A stretch of DNA of 64,000 nucleotides from Pedobacter psychrophilus (GTDB lineage Bacteria > Bacteroidota > Bacteroidia > Sphingobacteriales > Sphingobacteriaceae), in the NCBI RefSeq assembly GCF_001652725.1, contig NZ_LWHJ01000031.1, positions 245,161-309,160 of the forward strand. Direction: 5' to 3'. The first letter of the stretch is position 1, and each line of letters opens with the position of its first letter. The notes under the pieces are model-generated. The model was not told where the DNA came from and did not search any database. It saw only the letters and a program-made list of their open reading frames with translations. Of the stretch, positions 50,771 through 60,722 are shown piece by piece. Position numbers and translations under genes: made by a program.

Positions 50771-53260
50771 CTAATTTTTAATAAACTGACCTGTATAGTT
50801 TTTAATATTACCCTTTACAGAGATATAATAAACTCCAGGTTTTAATGCTGGCAAAAGTTTATTTAAACTTTGGTTTAAAGTTTCTAACCTTCCGTTGCCA
50901 TTTATGATCAATTGTCCTGTTGAATTAAATGCTGTAAAACTAACATTTGATTCTTCTTTTAACCCATCACACTTCACAATAATTTGATTATTAACTGGGT
51001 TTGGATAAATATTTAAAGCTGAGTTTGCACCACTCAATCTTTTAACAGTTACCAATTCGCTATAAATATATTTACCATCAAAATCAGTCTGTTTTAAGCG
51101 ATAATAGGAGGTTCCACCAAATGGATTATCATCAACAAAATCATAATTTACACTGGTTTTTGTATTCCCAACGCTATTTACTTTGCCTACAATCTCGTAA
51201 TTATGTCCGTCTAAAGTTCTTTCAATGGTAAAGAAATTATTATTTTCCTCATTTTCTGTTACCCAATTTACATTAACATAATTACCAGACGGTACTGCTT
51301 TAAAAGAAGTAAGTTTTATAGGTAAAACACTATTATTTACCATAATTGCTAAACCATCGGCTACTGCTCTTTCTCCTGTAGCATCTGACGGCTTATTTCT
51401 AACAGAATAAATACCAGAAGGTTCTCTATACAATAATACCGAAGAGCCACCACCATCTAAATTTAAAGCATCAGTTGCACCAATAGCTTTATATATTTTC
51501 GCAAGGTTTAAGATAGAAGATCCTCCAGACCAACCAGTTCTTCTTCCATCAATAACAATAAACACTAACTTTGTAGGGCTTAATAAACCAACACTTGTTC
51601 TAGGTTCTAATGTTCCATCTTGTGCTTCTATGTAGCTATCTCCTGTAATTTTACCTTTCTTCATCAAAAAATATCTAGCGCCTATACCTTGAACTATTGA
51701 ATCTGATAAAGCTCTATAGTTAAACTGGTCGCCCACGTAAGCTTTTGAATTTTGACTAATGATTAAATTTGGGTAAAAACCACCATCGGTAGCATCTTTT
51801 AAAAAATTACCATCTTTTACCACTAAGCCTAAAGATGTGGTTCCCCCAGTAAAATAATTTCCATTTATAGCTCCAATAACTGTTTGACTAGTTGAAGTAC
51901 TATTTTTTGAAGCAATCATTGCACTTACAGTAGCTAAGGTTCCACCATTGGTGTTTCTATTTTCTGGAGTGATATATTTTAAAGAATTATTTGGATTTGA
52001 TAAGTCAACCTTTAAAAAAAATGCAGCTGTTGGATTACCTGCACTGTTAGTGTATTGCAATTGGGTTTCCTGTATTCCGGGATATGCCGAAGTGGTGACA
52101 TTACTAATAATAGAATTGATTAATCCTGCACTTTGCATTTTTGTTGCAAAATCGTTAGCATCAGTATTTGATGAAACATCAACCACTCCTGTACCTGGCG
52201 TAAAAGCAATTCCTGCAAATGATGATTTGCCACTAATTGCAGATTTGATGATAACAGGCGAATTGCTAGCAACAGAAACAGTGGTGCTAATTGCGTTATT
52301 ATCAGTAAATTTCAGCAATGAGCTTGGTGTTATACAGTATAACAAAACGTTACCATTAATGATTTTCCCTGTTATTCCAGTAAGTTGATAATCAGCAATT
52401 CCTGATAAGCCCGAAATATTAACACTCCCTTTAGTAATCCAGTTTGTGCCATCAAAAACCCATTTTTGTAAACTATTAGTAGCATAATCTGTAACGTATA
52501 ATAAATCTGGTTGTGGATTGCTGGTATCGTAATCTAAAAAGATAAGTTGAGTTGGACTTCCTGCATCAGGATAGCCTGGCAGCGTACTATAAGTTTGGTT
52601 TGATTTATAGGGTAAACCATTAACTAATTTTCCAATTCTTGGAGATTCTGGAGAAGTAAAATATAGTTCATCATTAAAGATATACACCGAAGAATAATTA
52701 GCTGGAGCACTTAATAAAGTAGTATCTAAAGTATTTGGAGAATTCTCAGTTTTATATTTTAATCCACTCCCATTACTTGTTTGCCAAATATTTCTTCCGT
52801 TATCTGTAACGGCACAAAAAGGGGCAAAAGTATTAGCTTTTGCTCCGGTACCTGTATTTATAGCTCCATCAGCAGTTACTATTCCAATTGTTCTTTGTGT
52901 AGTGCCACTAAAAGTGGTAGTCCCATCAGGTGTCCTGTTGTGTCCAATTAAGGTTAAGAAATGTCCATTTGGTGAAAGAGTGATTAAACCTTCGCCCACA
53001 AATTTTACTCCACCAGATAAAATTCTGCCTCCAGGAATTACATTTGCAGCGGTTGGCAATGCTTTTGTTTGAACAATGCCTCCTCCATTTAAGTCATATT
53101 CAATCAAAAAAGTGGGTACAACAATACTAGTTGTATTGGCCGGCAAATTATTAACCCCATCACCATATTGATAAAGAACCAAATTATCTGGTTTAAATGC
53201 TTGCGCCCAGCTAAAAAATGAAACGCATATTAAGGCGCTAAAAAGTAAATATTTCTTCAT
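50771..53260 (-). CDS. T9SS-secreted phosphodiester glycosidase (NAGPA-like)
   Basis: An 829-residue protein with a signal peptide (1-19, ending W-A-Q-A). Residues about 25-360 look like a beta-propeller-like region (K-Y-K-T-E-N-S, Y-V-T-D-Y-A-T-N-S). From about 375 to 645 comes the phosphodiester glycosidase domain (PF09992 type): G-A-I-N-G-N-Y-F, P-R-T-S-V-G, I-D-G-R-R-T-G-W-S, and A-L-N-L-D-G-G-G-S-S. A Por tail ends G-Q-F-I-K-N. NAGPA-type enzymes remove a GlcNAc or sugar covering a phosphate; Bacteroidota members probably process phosphodiester-linked glycans at the surface. It stands alone; a trinucleotide repeat lies upstream. Confidence 0.85.
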   Translation of the reverse strand: MKKYLLFSALICVSFFSWAQAFKPDNLVLYQYGDGVNNLPANTTSIVVPTFLIEYDLNGGGIVQTKALPTAANVIPGGRILSGGVKFVGEGLITLSPNGHFLTLIGHNRTPDGTTTFSGTTQRTIGIVTADGAINTGTGAKANTFAPFCAVTDNGRNIWQTSNGSGLKYKTENSPNTLDTTLLSAPANYSSVYIFNDELYFTSPESPRIGKLVNGLPYKSNQTYSTLPGYPDAGSPTQLIFLDYDTSNPQPDLLYVTDYATNSLQKWVFDGTNWITKGSVNISGLSGIADYQLTGITGKIINGNVLLYCITPSSLLKFTDNNAISTTVSVASNSPVIIKSAISGKSSFAGIAFTPGTGVVDVSSNTDANDFATKMQSAGLINSIISNVTTSAYPGIQETQLQYTNSAGNPTAAFFLKVDLSNPNNSLKYITPENRNTNGGTLATVSAMIASKNSTSTSQTVIGAINGNYFTGGTTSLGLVVKDGNFLKDATDGGFYPNLIISQNSKAYVGDQFNYRALSDSIVQGIGARYFLMKKGKITGDSYIEAQDGTLEPRTSVGLLSPTKLVFIVIDGRRTGWSGGSSILNLAKIYKAIGATDALNLDGGGSSVLLYREPSGIYSVRNKPSDATGERAVADGLAIMVNNSVLPIKLTSFKAVPSGNYVNVNWVTENEENNNFFTIERTLDGHNYEIVGKVNSVGNTKTSVNYDFVDDNPFGGTSYYRLKQTDFDGKYIYSELVTVKRLSGANSALNIYPNPVNNQIIVKCDGLKEESNVSFTAFNSTGQLIINGNGRLETLNQSLNKLLPALKPGVYYISVKGNIKNYTGQFIKN

Positions 53261-53436
53261 GAAAATTTATTCAAATTGTTTAAAAAACGGTTTTAATTAT
53301 ACAAATGGCAGTAACTAAATAATGTTTAGCTATAGTCTCAAATTTAGTGTAACGGACTTGCCCACAATATCAATTTTGTAGGTTAATATGCCAAAATTGT
53401 GGATAATCTACTTTGGAGGAAATAATTTTCATGAAT

Positions 53437-53459
53437 GAATAATAATAATAATAATAATA
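53437..53459. repeat. AAT microsatellite in the gap 53261-54153
   Basis: About seven AAT units lie 177 bp upstream of the phosphodiester glycosidase start. The remainder of this 893-bp gap is AT-rich and holds no intact gene, only the sulfatase relic described separately. Confidence 0.6.
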
Positions 53460-53792
53460 TCAGGATAGTGTTGAAGACTAACTAAAATAATATCTTTTGT
53501 ATTTTAATTAATCTTTGTTACCAATTTACATGAATTCACAAATGGTTATGTGATATAAAATAAGGAATGCACTGGATATGCAAATCTTCAACTGAAGGAA
53601 TTAAATTTTTGATGAAATGCGTTTGGAAATCTTTAGGAGAAAAAATATTTTACTCTGTAATTGTGTGCTAAGATACTCGGAGTGTCAATCAGTACGTTTT
53701 TTAGGTAATCAGTTGTATACTTGGTCAATTCCACAATTAGAAATTGAGCTTAATCCTAAGCTGGAGCCAAATTCTGGATAGGCAAAAAAAAT

Positions 53793-53955
53793 ATGAATTT
53801 AAATAACATTAAATCTTTGAAACTAGCACTAATAGTGCTATCATTATTAAGTCTAACGCCTGTTATTAAGTCACAAGTTAAGACCTCAAAACCAACATTG
53901 TTTTAATATTAGCGTAAGATGCCGGTCGGTTACGCAGATTTTGGGGCTATTTAAA
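53793..53955 (+). pseudogene. relic of a sulfatase gene, N-terminal end only
   Basis: An ATG at 53793 opens a signal-peptide-like frame (M-N-L-N-N-I-K..., with a leucine-rich core and K-S-Q) that stops after K-P-T-L-F. If one base is restored after K-P, the next frame reads N-I-V-L-I-L-A, then a stop codon where D is expected, then D-A-G; a further shift gives G-Y-A-D-F-G. Together this is the sulfatase opening K-P-N-I-x-L-I-x-A-D-D-x-G-Y-x-D-x-G. No later sulfatase motif (C-x-P/A-x-R) follows, so most of the gene is lost. Two intact sulfatases lie 7-9 kb downstream. Confidence 0.75.
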
Positions 53956-54153
53956 ATTAATAAATGGGGCATCAGTTAAACAATGAAATAAGCTTTAATC
54001 AATAAATCAAGATTGAATGATGACGAACTAATCCATAATATAGGCACCTGTCTTTTGTAAGATTCATATAATAGAAAATAAATTTATAAACTTATAACAT
54101 GATATTGCAAAAAAATCCCTCCACCGTCAACAATTTACACTTTTTTAAGGTTC

Positions 54154-55224
54154 TTATTTAAAATAAGGTTTTGACTGAGCAATGCCCTTAGAAGGTGTAC
54201 AAATCAATTGGTCGTTTCCATTTTTGAATATTTCATCCACACAAATTGCTCTATCCGACCATGATTCGCCAGCTGTTGTTTTTATACGGTAAATCATCCA
54301 ACGCTTACCAGCATCATCAACAACAGTATTGGGTGCACCGGGGCCATAAATTCCCCTAGTCTGATTTTGTTGAACTAAAGGGTTGCTACCAGTTGCTGTT
54401 CCTTCAGTAGCTTTGGTAAATGGACCATCCGGTGAAGATGAGTATGCGTAACCTATAGCGTACCTAGCCAAGGCGCCTCCAGACCCATTATAAAGCATAT
54501 AATATTTATGATTGGCATCAGCATTTGGCGCATAATAAACCATTGGATGTTCAATGTTTATATTTTCCCAAGCCTGTGTAATAGATAATATCTTTTTATC
54601 TGTTCCTGAAATAGTTGAAAGCCCGTCTGAGTTTAATTCTACGCATCTTAACTCTGGCGATGTACCAGTACCTACATATTTTGCGTAATAAAGATAAACC
54701 TTATCCGAAACCGGATCCTTAAACACTGATGGGTCTATAACTGGTATAAAGTTATTATTTGCATCTTTTTTTACAATTAAGGTTGCATTTGCATCAGTAT
54801 AAGGACCTTCTGGACTAGAAGAAGTTGCTACGCCAATTGTTCTGTTATCTGAACCTAATACATGTGTATAATATAAATTATATGTTCCGCTATATTTAAA
54901 ACTACCTGCTGACCAAAAGCTCCCATTTGTTTTTGTAAAACACACCGGTTTTGCGGTCCATGTTATCAAATCTGGTGACGAATACATTTTATATGTATTG
55001 TTGTTTGGATGTATCATATAAAATAAGTTTCCTCCTTTAAATATTTCAGGATCTGACACATCCTTGTTGGCAGATATGATAGGGTTTGAAAAAGTAGAAA
55101 CTCCTACACCATTATTAACTCCTGTGGTATCCGGCTTTTGTGGCTGAAAGCCGTTCTTATCTCCTTTTTTACAAGATTGTAAAATTACGAAGCATGCAAT
55201 CAGCATTATAACTATAATTCTCAT
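54154..55224 (-). CDS. GH43-like five-bladed beta-propeller lipoprotein
   Basis: A 356-residue protein with a lipobox I-L-Q-S-C (C18). Glycoside hydrolase family 43/117-type residues are visible: D58 in S-D-P-E-I-F, D164 in I-D-P-S-V-F and E225 in N-I-E-H-P-M-V, the expected base, pKa modulator and acid. Family 43 enzymes release arabinose, xylose or galactose; the anchor places it on the periplasmic face or the cell surface. It is divergent from the T9SS gene at 55679 (454-bp gap) and near the GAG locus, but a link to chondroitin is not obvious. It may act on another plant or algal glycan. Confidence 0.78.
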   Translation of the reverse strand: MRIIVIMLIACFVILQSCKKGDKNGFQPQKPDTTGVNNGVGVSTFSNPIISANKDVSDPEIFKGGNLFYMIHPNNNTYKMYSSPDLITWTAKPVCFTKTNGSFWSAGSFKYSGTYNLYYTHVLGSDNRTIGVATSSSPEGPYTDANATLIVKKDANNNFIPVIDPSVFKDPVSDKVYLYYAKYVGTGTSPELRCVELNSDGLSTISGTDKKILSITQAWENINIEHPMVYYAPNADANHKYYMLYNGSGGALARYAIGYAYSSSPDGPFTKATEGTATGSNPLVQQNQTRGIYGPGAPNTVVDDAGKRWMIYRIKTTAGESWSDRAICVDEIFKNGNDQLICTPSKGIAQSKPYFK

Positions 55225-55542
55225 AATAGGTTCTTTGGCAATAATTTGGCAGCAAATTTCACTATGAACTATGCTAATTTATTAAACAAATAACAGAATA
55301 ATTGTCCTTTGCTTGATACCAAAAATGTGTCAATTACTAGCGATTTTGTAGAATATTATTCTTGCAAGTTTATTTCATCCTTTCCTGCATGAACACAAAA
55401 GTAAATTAAGCAATTGGTTTTGATGTATGAAAAATGGAGTTAACTTTTCGAATAACTTTATATAACATATGTAAAGAAAACAAAAAATAGAAAGTAATAA
55501 ATCCAGTGTAAATTCTACAAACTTGGCAACCAAATCTACAAA

Positions 55543-55614
55543 AGTGATAACCAATTCAACTTTGGTGTTATAGATTTGGTTTAAAGAAATTACCCTCAAT
55601 ATAGTGATAACCAA
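55543..55614. promoter_or_regulatory. paired AGTGATAACCAA boxes and -7 element upstream of the T9SS gene
   Basis: AGTGATAACCAA occurs at 55543-55554 and again at 55603-55614, exactly 60 bp apart. Between them TAGATTTG (55571-55578) fits the TAnnTTTG -7 consensus. The gap 55225-55678 also contains AT-rich sequence and a weak 89-codon frame on the minus strand that I do not accept. The boxes may be a regulator site. Confidence 0.4.
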
Positions 55615-55678
55615 ATTGTTCACGTAAAATCGGTCTTTTCTCAAATTAAATATTTAACCAACTTAAATTTATTTTATC

Positions 55679-56851
55679 ATGAAAAAAATCTTACTTTTTT
55701 TAACAGCTATTTTTATGGCTGGGATGGCACAGGCACAGTCTGAAGGTGATTACCGCACCAAAACTTCTGTTTATCCAGGAACAGGGAATGCCAACTATGA
55801 TTACACTTGGGGAAAAACTGTTTGGTGGCAAATATACATTGGTGGCCAATGGATAGACGCTATAACTATTAATCCGAACACTAGCGTCGAGTATGGTTCT
55901 CCACAACCTAGCCAAGCGTCAGGAACTATCACTTTACGCCCAAGAATTGCAGAAGGAGGAGAAACTATAAATGATACCGAATTTGAATTGAACACTGGTG
56001 CCGCTAAATCTCCTATACGTCCTGCAACTAACCTGATTTTGTTATCTGGTTTTAAGTTGATTATGGGGGTAAACAAAACGGGCCAAGGTAGAGCCATGGA
56101 GTTCAATAATATAGACCTTCAAGGAACATCGTTAATAGGAGGAAGCACAAATTCAGGCGACCCTAGTAGTGCAGTTAATGAGGTTAAAATTAACGGTAAT
56201 CTAACGGTTGCATCAGGTGCTACATTTAATATAAATGGTGTTGCCTCTACAGGAAATACTATTTTTACCACACAAGCGGGTTATGATAGCAGACCAACCG
56301 GATCTAATGTAAATTATGGTACGGTTACTTTGCCATTGACTCTGTTAGCTTTTGATGCTAAAAAATCTTTAAACACAGTTGAACTTAGTTGGAAAACAAC
56401 CAATGAAGTTAATACCAACAGAGCTGAGGTAGAAAGAGCTGCTAACAGTGCTGATTTTATAAAAATTGGAGAGGTTGCAACCAATAATATTTCAGGAGTT
56501 CATTTTTATAGTTTTACAGATGTGAGTCCACTAGCTGGCAATAATTATTACCGCTTAAAAATGATTGATAACGATGGTGCATTTACATATAGCCCAATCA
56601 AAACGTTAAGTGCAGATGTTTCGTTAATGATATATCCAAATCCGGTAACCACTCAATTAAACATCTCTTTATCAAACATTGCAGATATGGTAAATGCTAA
56701 AGTATATGATGCAACTGGCAAAGTTGTTTCATCAGCAAATGTTGTAAACACCGCTAAATTTAGTATAAACATGCAGTCATTATCAAATGGTACTTACGTA
56801 CTTAAATTGGATGTTGACGGCGCTGTAAGTACAAGAAAATTTGTAAAATAA
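55679..56851 (+). CDS. T9SS-secreted protein of unknown function
   Basis: A 390-residue protein with a signal peptide (cleavage near A-Q-A-Q at 17-20). The middle (about 25-215) is beta-rich, with W-W-Q-I-Y-I-G-G-Q-W and repeated T-I-T-L-R-P, N-G-N-L-T-V-A-S-G-A-T-F segments that recall beta-helix adhesins. The end carries the L-P-L-T-L-L-A-F domain and T9SS tail (I-Y-P-N-P-V, ending K-F-V-K). It has no catalytic motif that I can see. It precedes the chondroitinase gene by 247 bp with an intervening hairpin, so it may be separately transcribed. Confidence 0.75.
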   Translation: MKKILLFLTAIFMAGMAQAQSEGDYRTKTSVYPGTGNANYDYTWGKTVWWQIYIGGQWIDAITINPNTSVEYGSPQPSQASGTITLRPRIAEGGETINDTEFELNTGAAKSPIRPATNLILLSGFKLIMGVNKTGQGRAMEFNNIDLQGTSLIGGSTNSGDPSSAVNEVKINGNLTVASGATFNINGVASTGNTIFTTQAGYDSRPTGSNVNYGTVTLPLTLLAFDAKKSLNTVELSWKTTNEVNTNRAEVERAANSADFIKIGEVATNNISGVHFYSFTDVSPLAGNNYYRLKMIDNDGAFTYSPIKTLSADVSLMIYPNPVTTQLNISLSNIADMVNAKVYDATGKVVSSANVVNTAKFSINMQSLSNGTYVLKLDVDGAVSTRKFVK

Positions 56852-56873
56852 TTGCTGGTTCAAGTTTTAAAGG

Positions 56874-56959
56874 AAAGGCTGTTTCGTAACACATTCCCAA
56901 GCTCAGAGATTTTTATAAGTCTTGTTTAATAGCTTGCATAATCGAGACAGCCTTTTTTT
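56874..56959 (+). terminator. long-loop hairpin with T-run after the T9SS gene
   Basis: AAAGGCTGTTTCG (56874-56886) pairs with CGAGACAGCCTTT (56943-56955) with one G-T pair; the loop is 56 nt. A run of T follows. The distance to the stop is about 22 bp. Confidence 0.55.
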
Positions 56960-57098
56960 AAAATTCAAATTTTCTAAAAACACATTTGTTGATTTAATGA
57001 AATCACAAAACAATAAAATGCTGATAGATTCGGAAGCAGTGTATTATAATAACCATTTTAATCAAGACATCTAAATTTAAACTGAAAGCCTTATTACT

Positions 57099-60000
57099 AT
57101 GAAAAAACTTCTAATAATAAATATATTAATTTGTGCTTCATTTTGGGCAAGTGCACAAATCATTTTTACTGATTTTGAGAACGGCAGCTTAACAAATTTC
57201 AGTACAAATGGGGCTACCGGTTTAGGCTTTAACAATGAGCATGTAAAAAGTGGAACAAAAGCCTTGGAATGGACTGCTGAAAACGGAAAAAAATTAATTG
57301 TAACAAATCTCAATATTCCGGCTAATGACGTTAATAAAAATGCCAGTGCAGGAGCTGAATTGTTTATTTATAACGCCGAACCTTCTACAGATAGACTAAT
57401 ATTTGAGTTTACTGATAAGGCTGGAAATGTTAAGCGTACAGGTACTATGCTCCTGAATTTCAAAGGATGGAGAGATTATCATCGTAATTATAAAAAAGAT
57501 TATAATAACGGAGAACTTATGCTGGGTTCTGATAGGTTTCTTTTGAACGAGTGCCGCATTACTTATTTACAGGGGCCGGGAAGTAGTGGCACTAAAAAGT
57601 TTTATTTTGACAATTTTACCTTCATTGGCGATACAGAAACACGTCAGCCTGGTCCACACATGGCTTTAGATTATCAACATTTTTTTCAAGAAGATAATGC
57701 TGCAGAAGACCCTTTGGGTTCGTATTTAAAAAAACCAAGTTCATTAGTAATCCCAGTCGCTACACCCGAAGAACTAACTGGATTACAAACGGTTAAGAGT
57801 ATCTATACAAGAGGAACTGGCCCTGTGGATCCATCCGCATTATTAGCTGCTGAAACTTACGTAAATAATTGTGGCATCGGTAGAAATGTTGATGGATCAA
57901 TTAAAGGAAGAGGTATGTTAGGAATTAGTAATCCAGACACTTTGGTTTTGGTCTCTACTCACATTCAGTCATTAGCTCGAGCAGCTCAGTTTAATGGGGA
58001 TGTAAATGCAAAAAGCAAATTGCTGTTATTTACTGAATATATCCTTGATCAAGGGATTGCTGAAGGTGGACGTAATGATATGGTAACAAATAGTTATACA
58101 AACGTTAGAGCATTCCCCCTTGGATTTTTAGAGGCTTTGCCATTATACACAGAGCCAATGCGAACTGATGTGATTAACCTTTTGAAATGGTCTAATGATT
58201 ACAACAAAATTTATGAATTAAACCCAACTCCAGGGCAAAACACTGATTTTTTATACCTTAAGGTTACTTTTTTAATGGAGATAGCTTGCGCTTTACCGTC
58301 TGCTGACGAAGCGGTTAACGACTTAAAATTTATTAAATATTTTTTAGAACGCAACACAGACATCAGCCAAGGCGATAGGGACGGCATAAAGCCAGACGGA
58401 ACAGGTTTTCACCACACATCTAACCAAGTACGTTATTTATATGCTTTTGGAGGATGGGTAGAGAGAGCTTACAGTTTAAAAGGTACGCCGTTTAAAGTTA
58501 ATAAAGCTGCATATGATAATATGGCTTTCGCATTTAAAAACATGTTTTTGCAGTCTTCACGTGGTGGTCTTTATTCCAATGCAGCTTCTGGCCGAGTGCC
58601 GTTTCCGGCATCATTACCGGTAAGTCAAACACAATTGAGGCAGTTAGTAGAGATAGGTGGAGACATTGTAGGAAGCAGTTTTGAGCCAGATTTAGCTTCA
58701 TTTTATAACTACACTTACAATGTTGACTTTTACGGAGTTGCAAAGGGTGATTTTGATAATTTTTATACTTCTAATTATTCCAATTTGGGCGTATTAAAAA
58801 GAGGAAATTGGACAGCTTCCATGAAAGGTTTTAACACCATATTTAAAGGTACAGAAATTTATCCGACAGAAAACAGGTACGGGCGTTATCAAAGTTATGG
58901 CGCTTTAGAAATTCTTTACAACGGAAGTTTAGAAGATACAGGTTACTCACTTAATGGAGCTGGTTGGGACTGGAATTATATGCCAGGCACCACTTCTGTT
59001 GTGTTGCCTTTTACCGAATTACAACCAAAAACAAATAACGCAAGTGAATGGCAAGAACTAGATTTTTCTGGTGCACTTTCTTTAGGAAGAAATGGAATCT
59101 TTGGAATGAACTTTTCTCAACTAGACAAAGGCTATTACACGCCTAGCAGTTTGAAGTTTAAAAAGTCTGTTTTTGCTTTTGATAACCTTTTAATTTGTTT
59201 AGGTAGCGATATAAGTGTTGGTAATAACCAAGGCAGCGTGGTTTCAAACTTATTTCAAGCAATAAGCACAACGGCAACGCCAACTATGTACGTAAATTCT
59301 ACTGTTCCTCAAACAGGCACTTTGACAGTAGCTACCCTTTAACAGGTTCTTATCAGTGGTTAACAAGTTCTCAGGGTACAGGTTTTTACTTACCAACAGG
59401 GAATAATGATTACCGCGTTGAAGGAGGCTCACAAACTACACCAGTTTATACTACAACCGACGGCTCAGTTACCAGCACAGCCAATTTCACTAGAGCATAT
59501 TTGGTACATGGCAATCAGCCTACAACGGCTGCGCCAGCAAAATACGAATATGTAGTTGCGCCAAACATAGCAGCGGCCAATATGCAGACACTGGCTCAAA
59601 CGCTTGCGAGTGGAAGTGTTTACACCGTTCTTAACCAAACTAGTGAATTTCACGCAATCAAATATATTCCAGACAATTCAACGTCTTATGTTGCTTTCTC
59701 AAAAGCTCCGATAGCGGTAAACCTTGGTTTGGTAGAAAGTGTATCTGGACAAGCGATGTTTAACGTGAAAGAATATGGAACAGATATGGTATTGGTTACG
59801 CTAAATAATCCGGATCTAAATATGGTCATTGATGCCAACAAGAATTTTATTTCTACTAATCCACATATCATCAAATTAGGTTTAACTGGTAATTATACCG
59901 TTGTTTCAAATCCTAACAGTTCTAGTGTTAACCAACAAGGTAATTTGCTAACGGTGGGCTTTACTGTAAAAGATGGTCTTCCTTCAACTATCTTATTACA

Positions 60001-60568
60001 AAAAAACACAGTTACACCAATTAAGCTGGTCAGTTTTGATGGAGCTTTGCAAAACGCTGCAGTTCAATTAAACTGGTCTAGTGCAGAAGAAAAAAATGTA
60101 AATAAGTTTGTGCTTTATAGAAGTGCAGACGGAATTAACTTCAACCAGATTACAGAAGTTGCAGCTAAAGGCAATTCATCAGAATTGATAAGGTACAATT
60201 ATACCGATAAAGATTTTGACACATTTGCCAGTACAGTTTATTACAAATTAAAGAGCATAGATATGGATGGAAGTATAAGCTCTGAAAAAATTATTGCAAT
60301 AAAACTACCTGCACAACAATCAAAGATTTCCTTTTATCCAAACCCGGTTTCATCATACATGACTATCAGCTTAGAAGCAGAAGATCAGTTTAATGGTGAG
60401 GTAAAAGTTTACAACTTGAGCGGGAAATTAGAGTTTAGTAAAAAAGTTGACCTAAAGCAAGGGTTTAATAACATACCAATCTTTTTACAAAACCTGAATA
60501 CAGGCGAATATATCATTCAGCTAAAAACAGATAAAATTAACGCAACACAAAAATTTATAAAGCTTTAA
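57099..60568 (+). pseudogene. chondroitinase ABC-type PL8 lyase with T9SS tail, interrupted by a frameshift
   Basis: The first frame (57099-59342) encodes 747 residues and stops at TAA 59340-59342. The protein continues in another frame, joined at about 59317-59324 (F-D-S-S-Y-P-L-T-G-S-Y-Q-W) and running to 60568, so one base appears missing. Parts in order: signal peptide, N-terminal lyase domain (about 25-180), alpha/alpha toroid and beta-sandwich, then an L-x-S-F domain and T9SS tail. Catalytic residues H439, Y446, R499 and E591 match the spacing of P. vulgaris chondroitinase ABC I. It should cleave chondroitin/dermatan sulfate to unsaturated disaccharides. Sulfatase genes follow. If the frameshift is real, a 747-residue form without beta-domain end and sorting tail would be made. 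Confidence 0.85.
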
Positions 60569-60607
60569 TAGCTAACTAATATTAAATTAAGACAGCTTGC
60601 TAGATAG

Positions 60608-60638
60608 AAAGTGGGGAGCTTAAACTCTCCACTTTTTT
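60608..60638 (+). terminator. terminator after the PL8 gene
   Basis: AAAGTGGGGAG and CTCTCCACTTT form an 11-bp stem with one G-T pair, loop CTTAAA, followed by six T. It lies 40 bp after the PL8 stop. Confidence 0.75.
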
Positions 60639-60722
60639 AATTCAAAAAGGACATTGAGCTTAACTGAGAATTTATACACTGGCTAACTTAGCTAAACAAT
60701 GATTACAAAAAGAACTAATAAT

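Noticed and set aside
53437..53459. AAT microsatellite as a phase-variation switch
   Set aside because: It is outside any coding region, 177 bp from the nearest start and not within a recognisable promoter; three-base units would not cause frameshifts anyway.
55375..55644. An 89-residue minus-strand frame in the gap before the T9SS gene
   Set aside because: It overlaps the promoter-like boxes, has irregular hydrophobic composition and no ribosome binding site.
59501..60568. A separate 355-residue gene starting at 59501
   Set aside because: The same frame is open upstream to about 59320 and continues the PL8 protein; the start M-V-H-G-N-Q has no signal peptide although the product ends in a T9SS tail.
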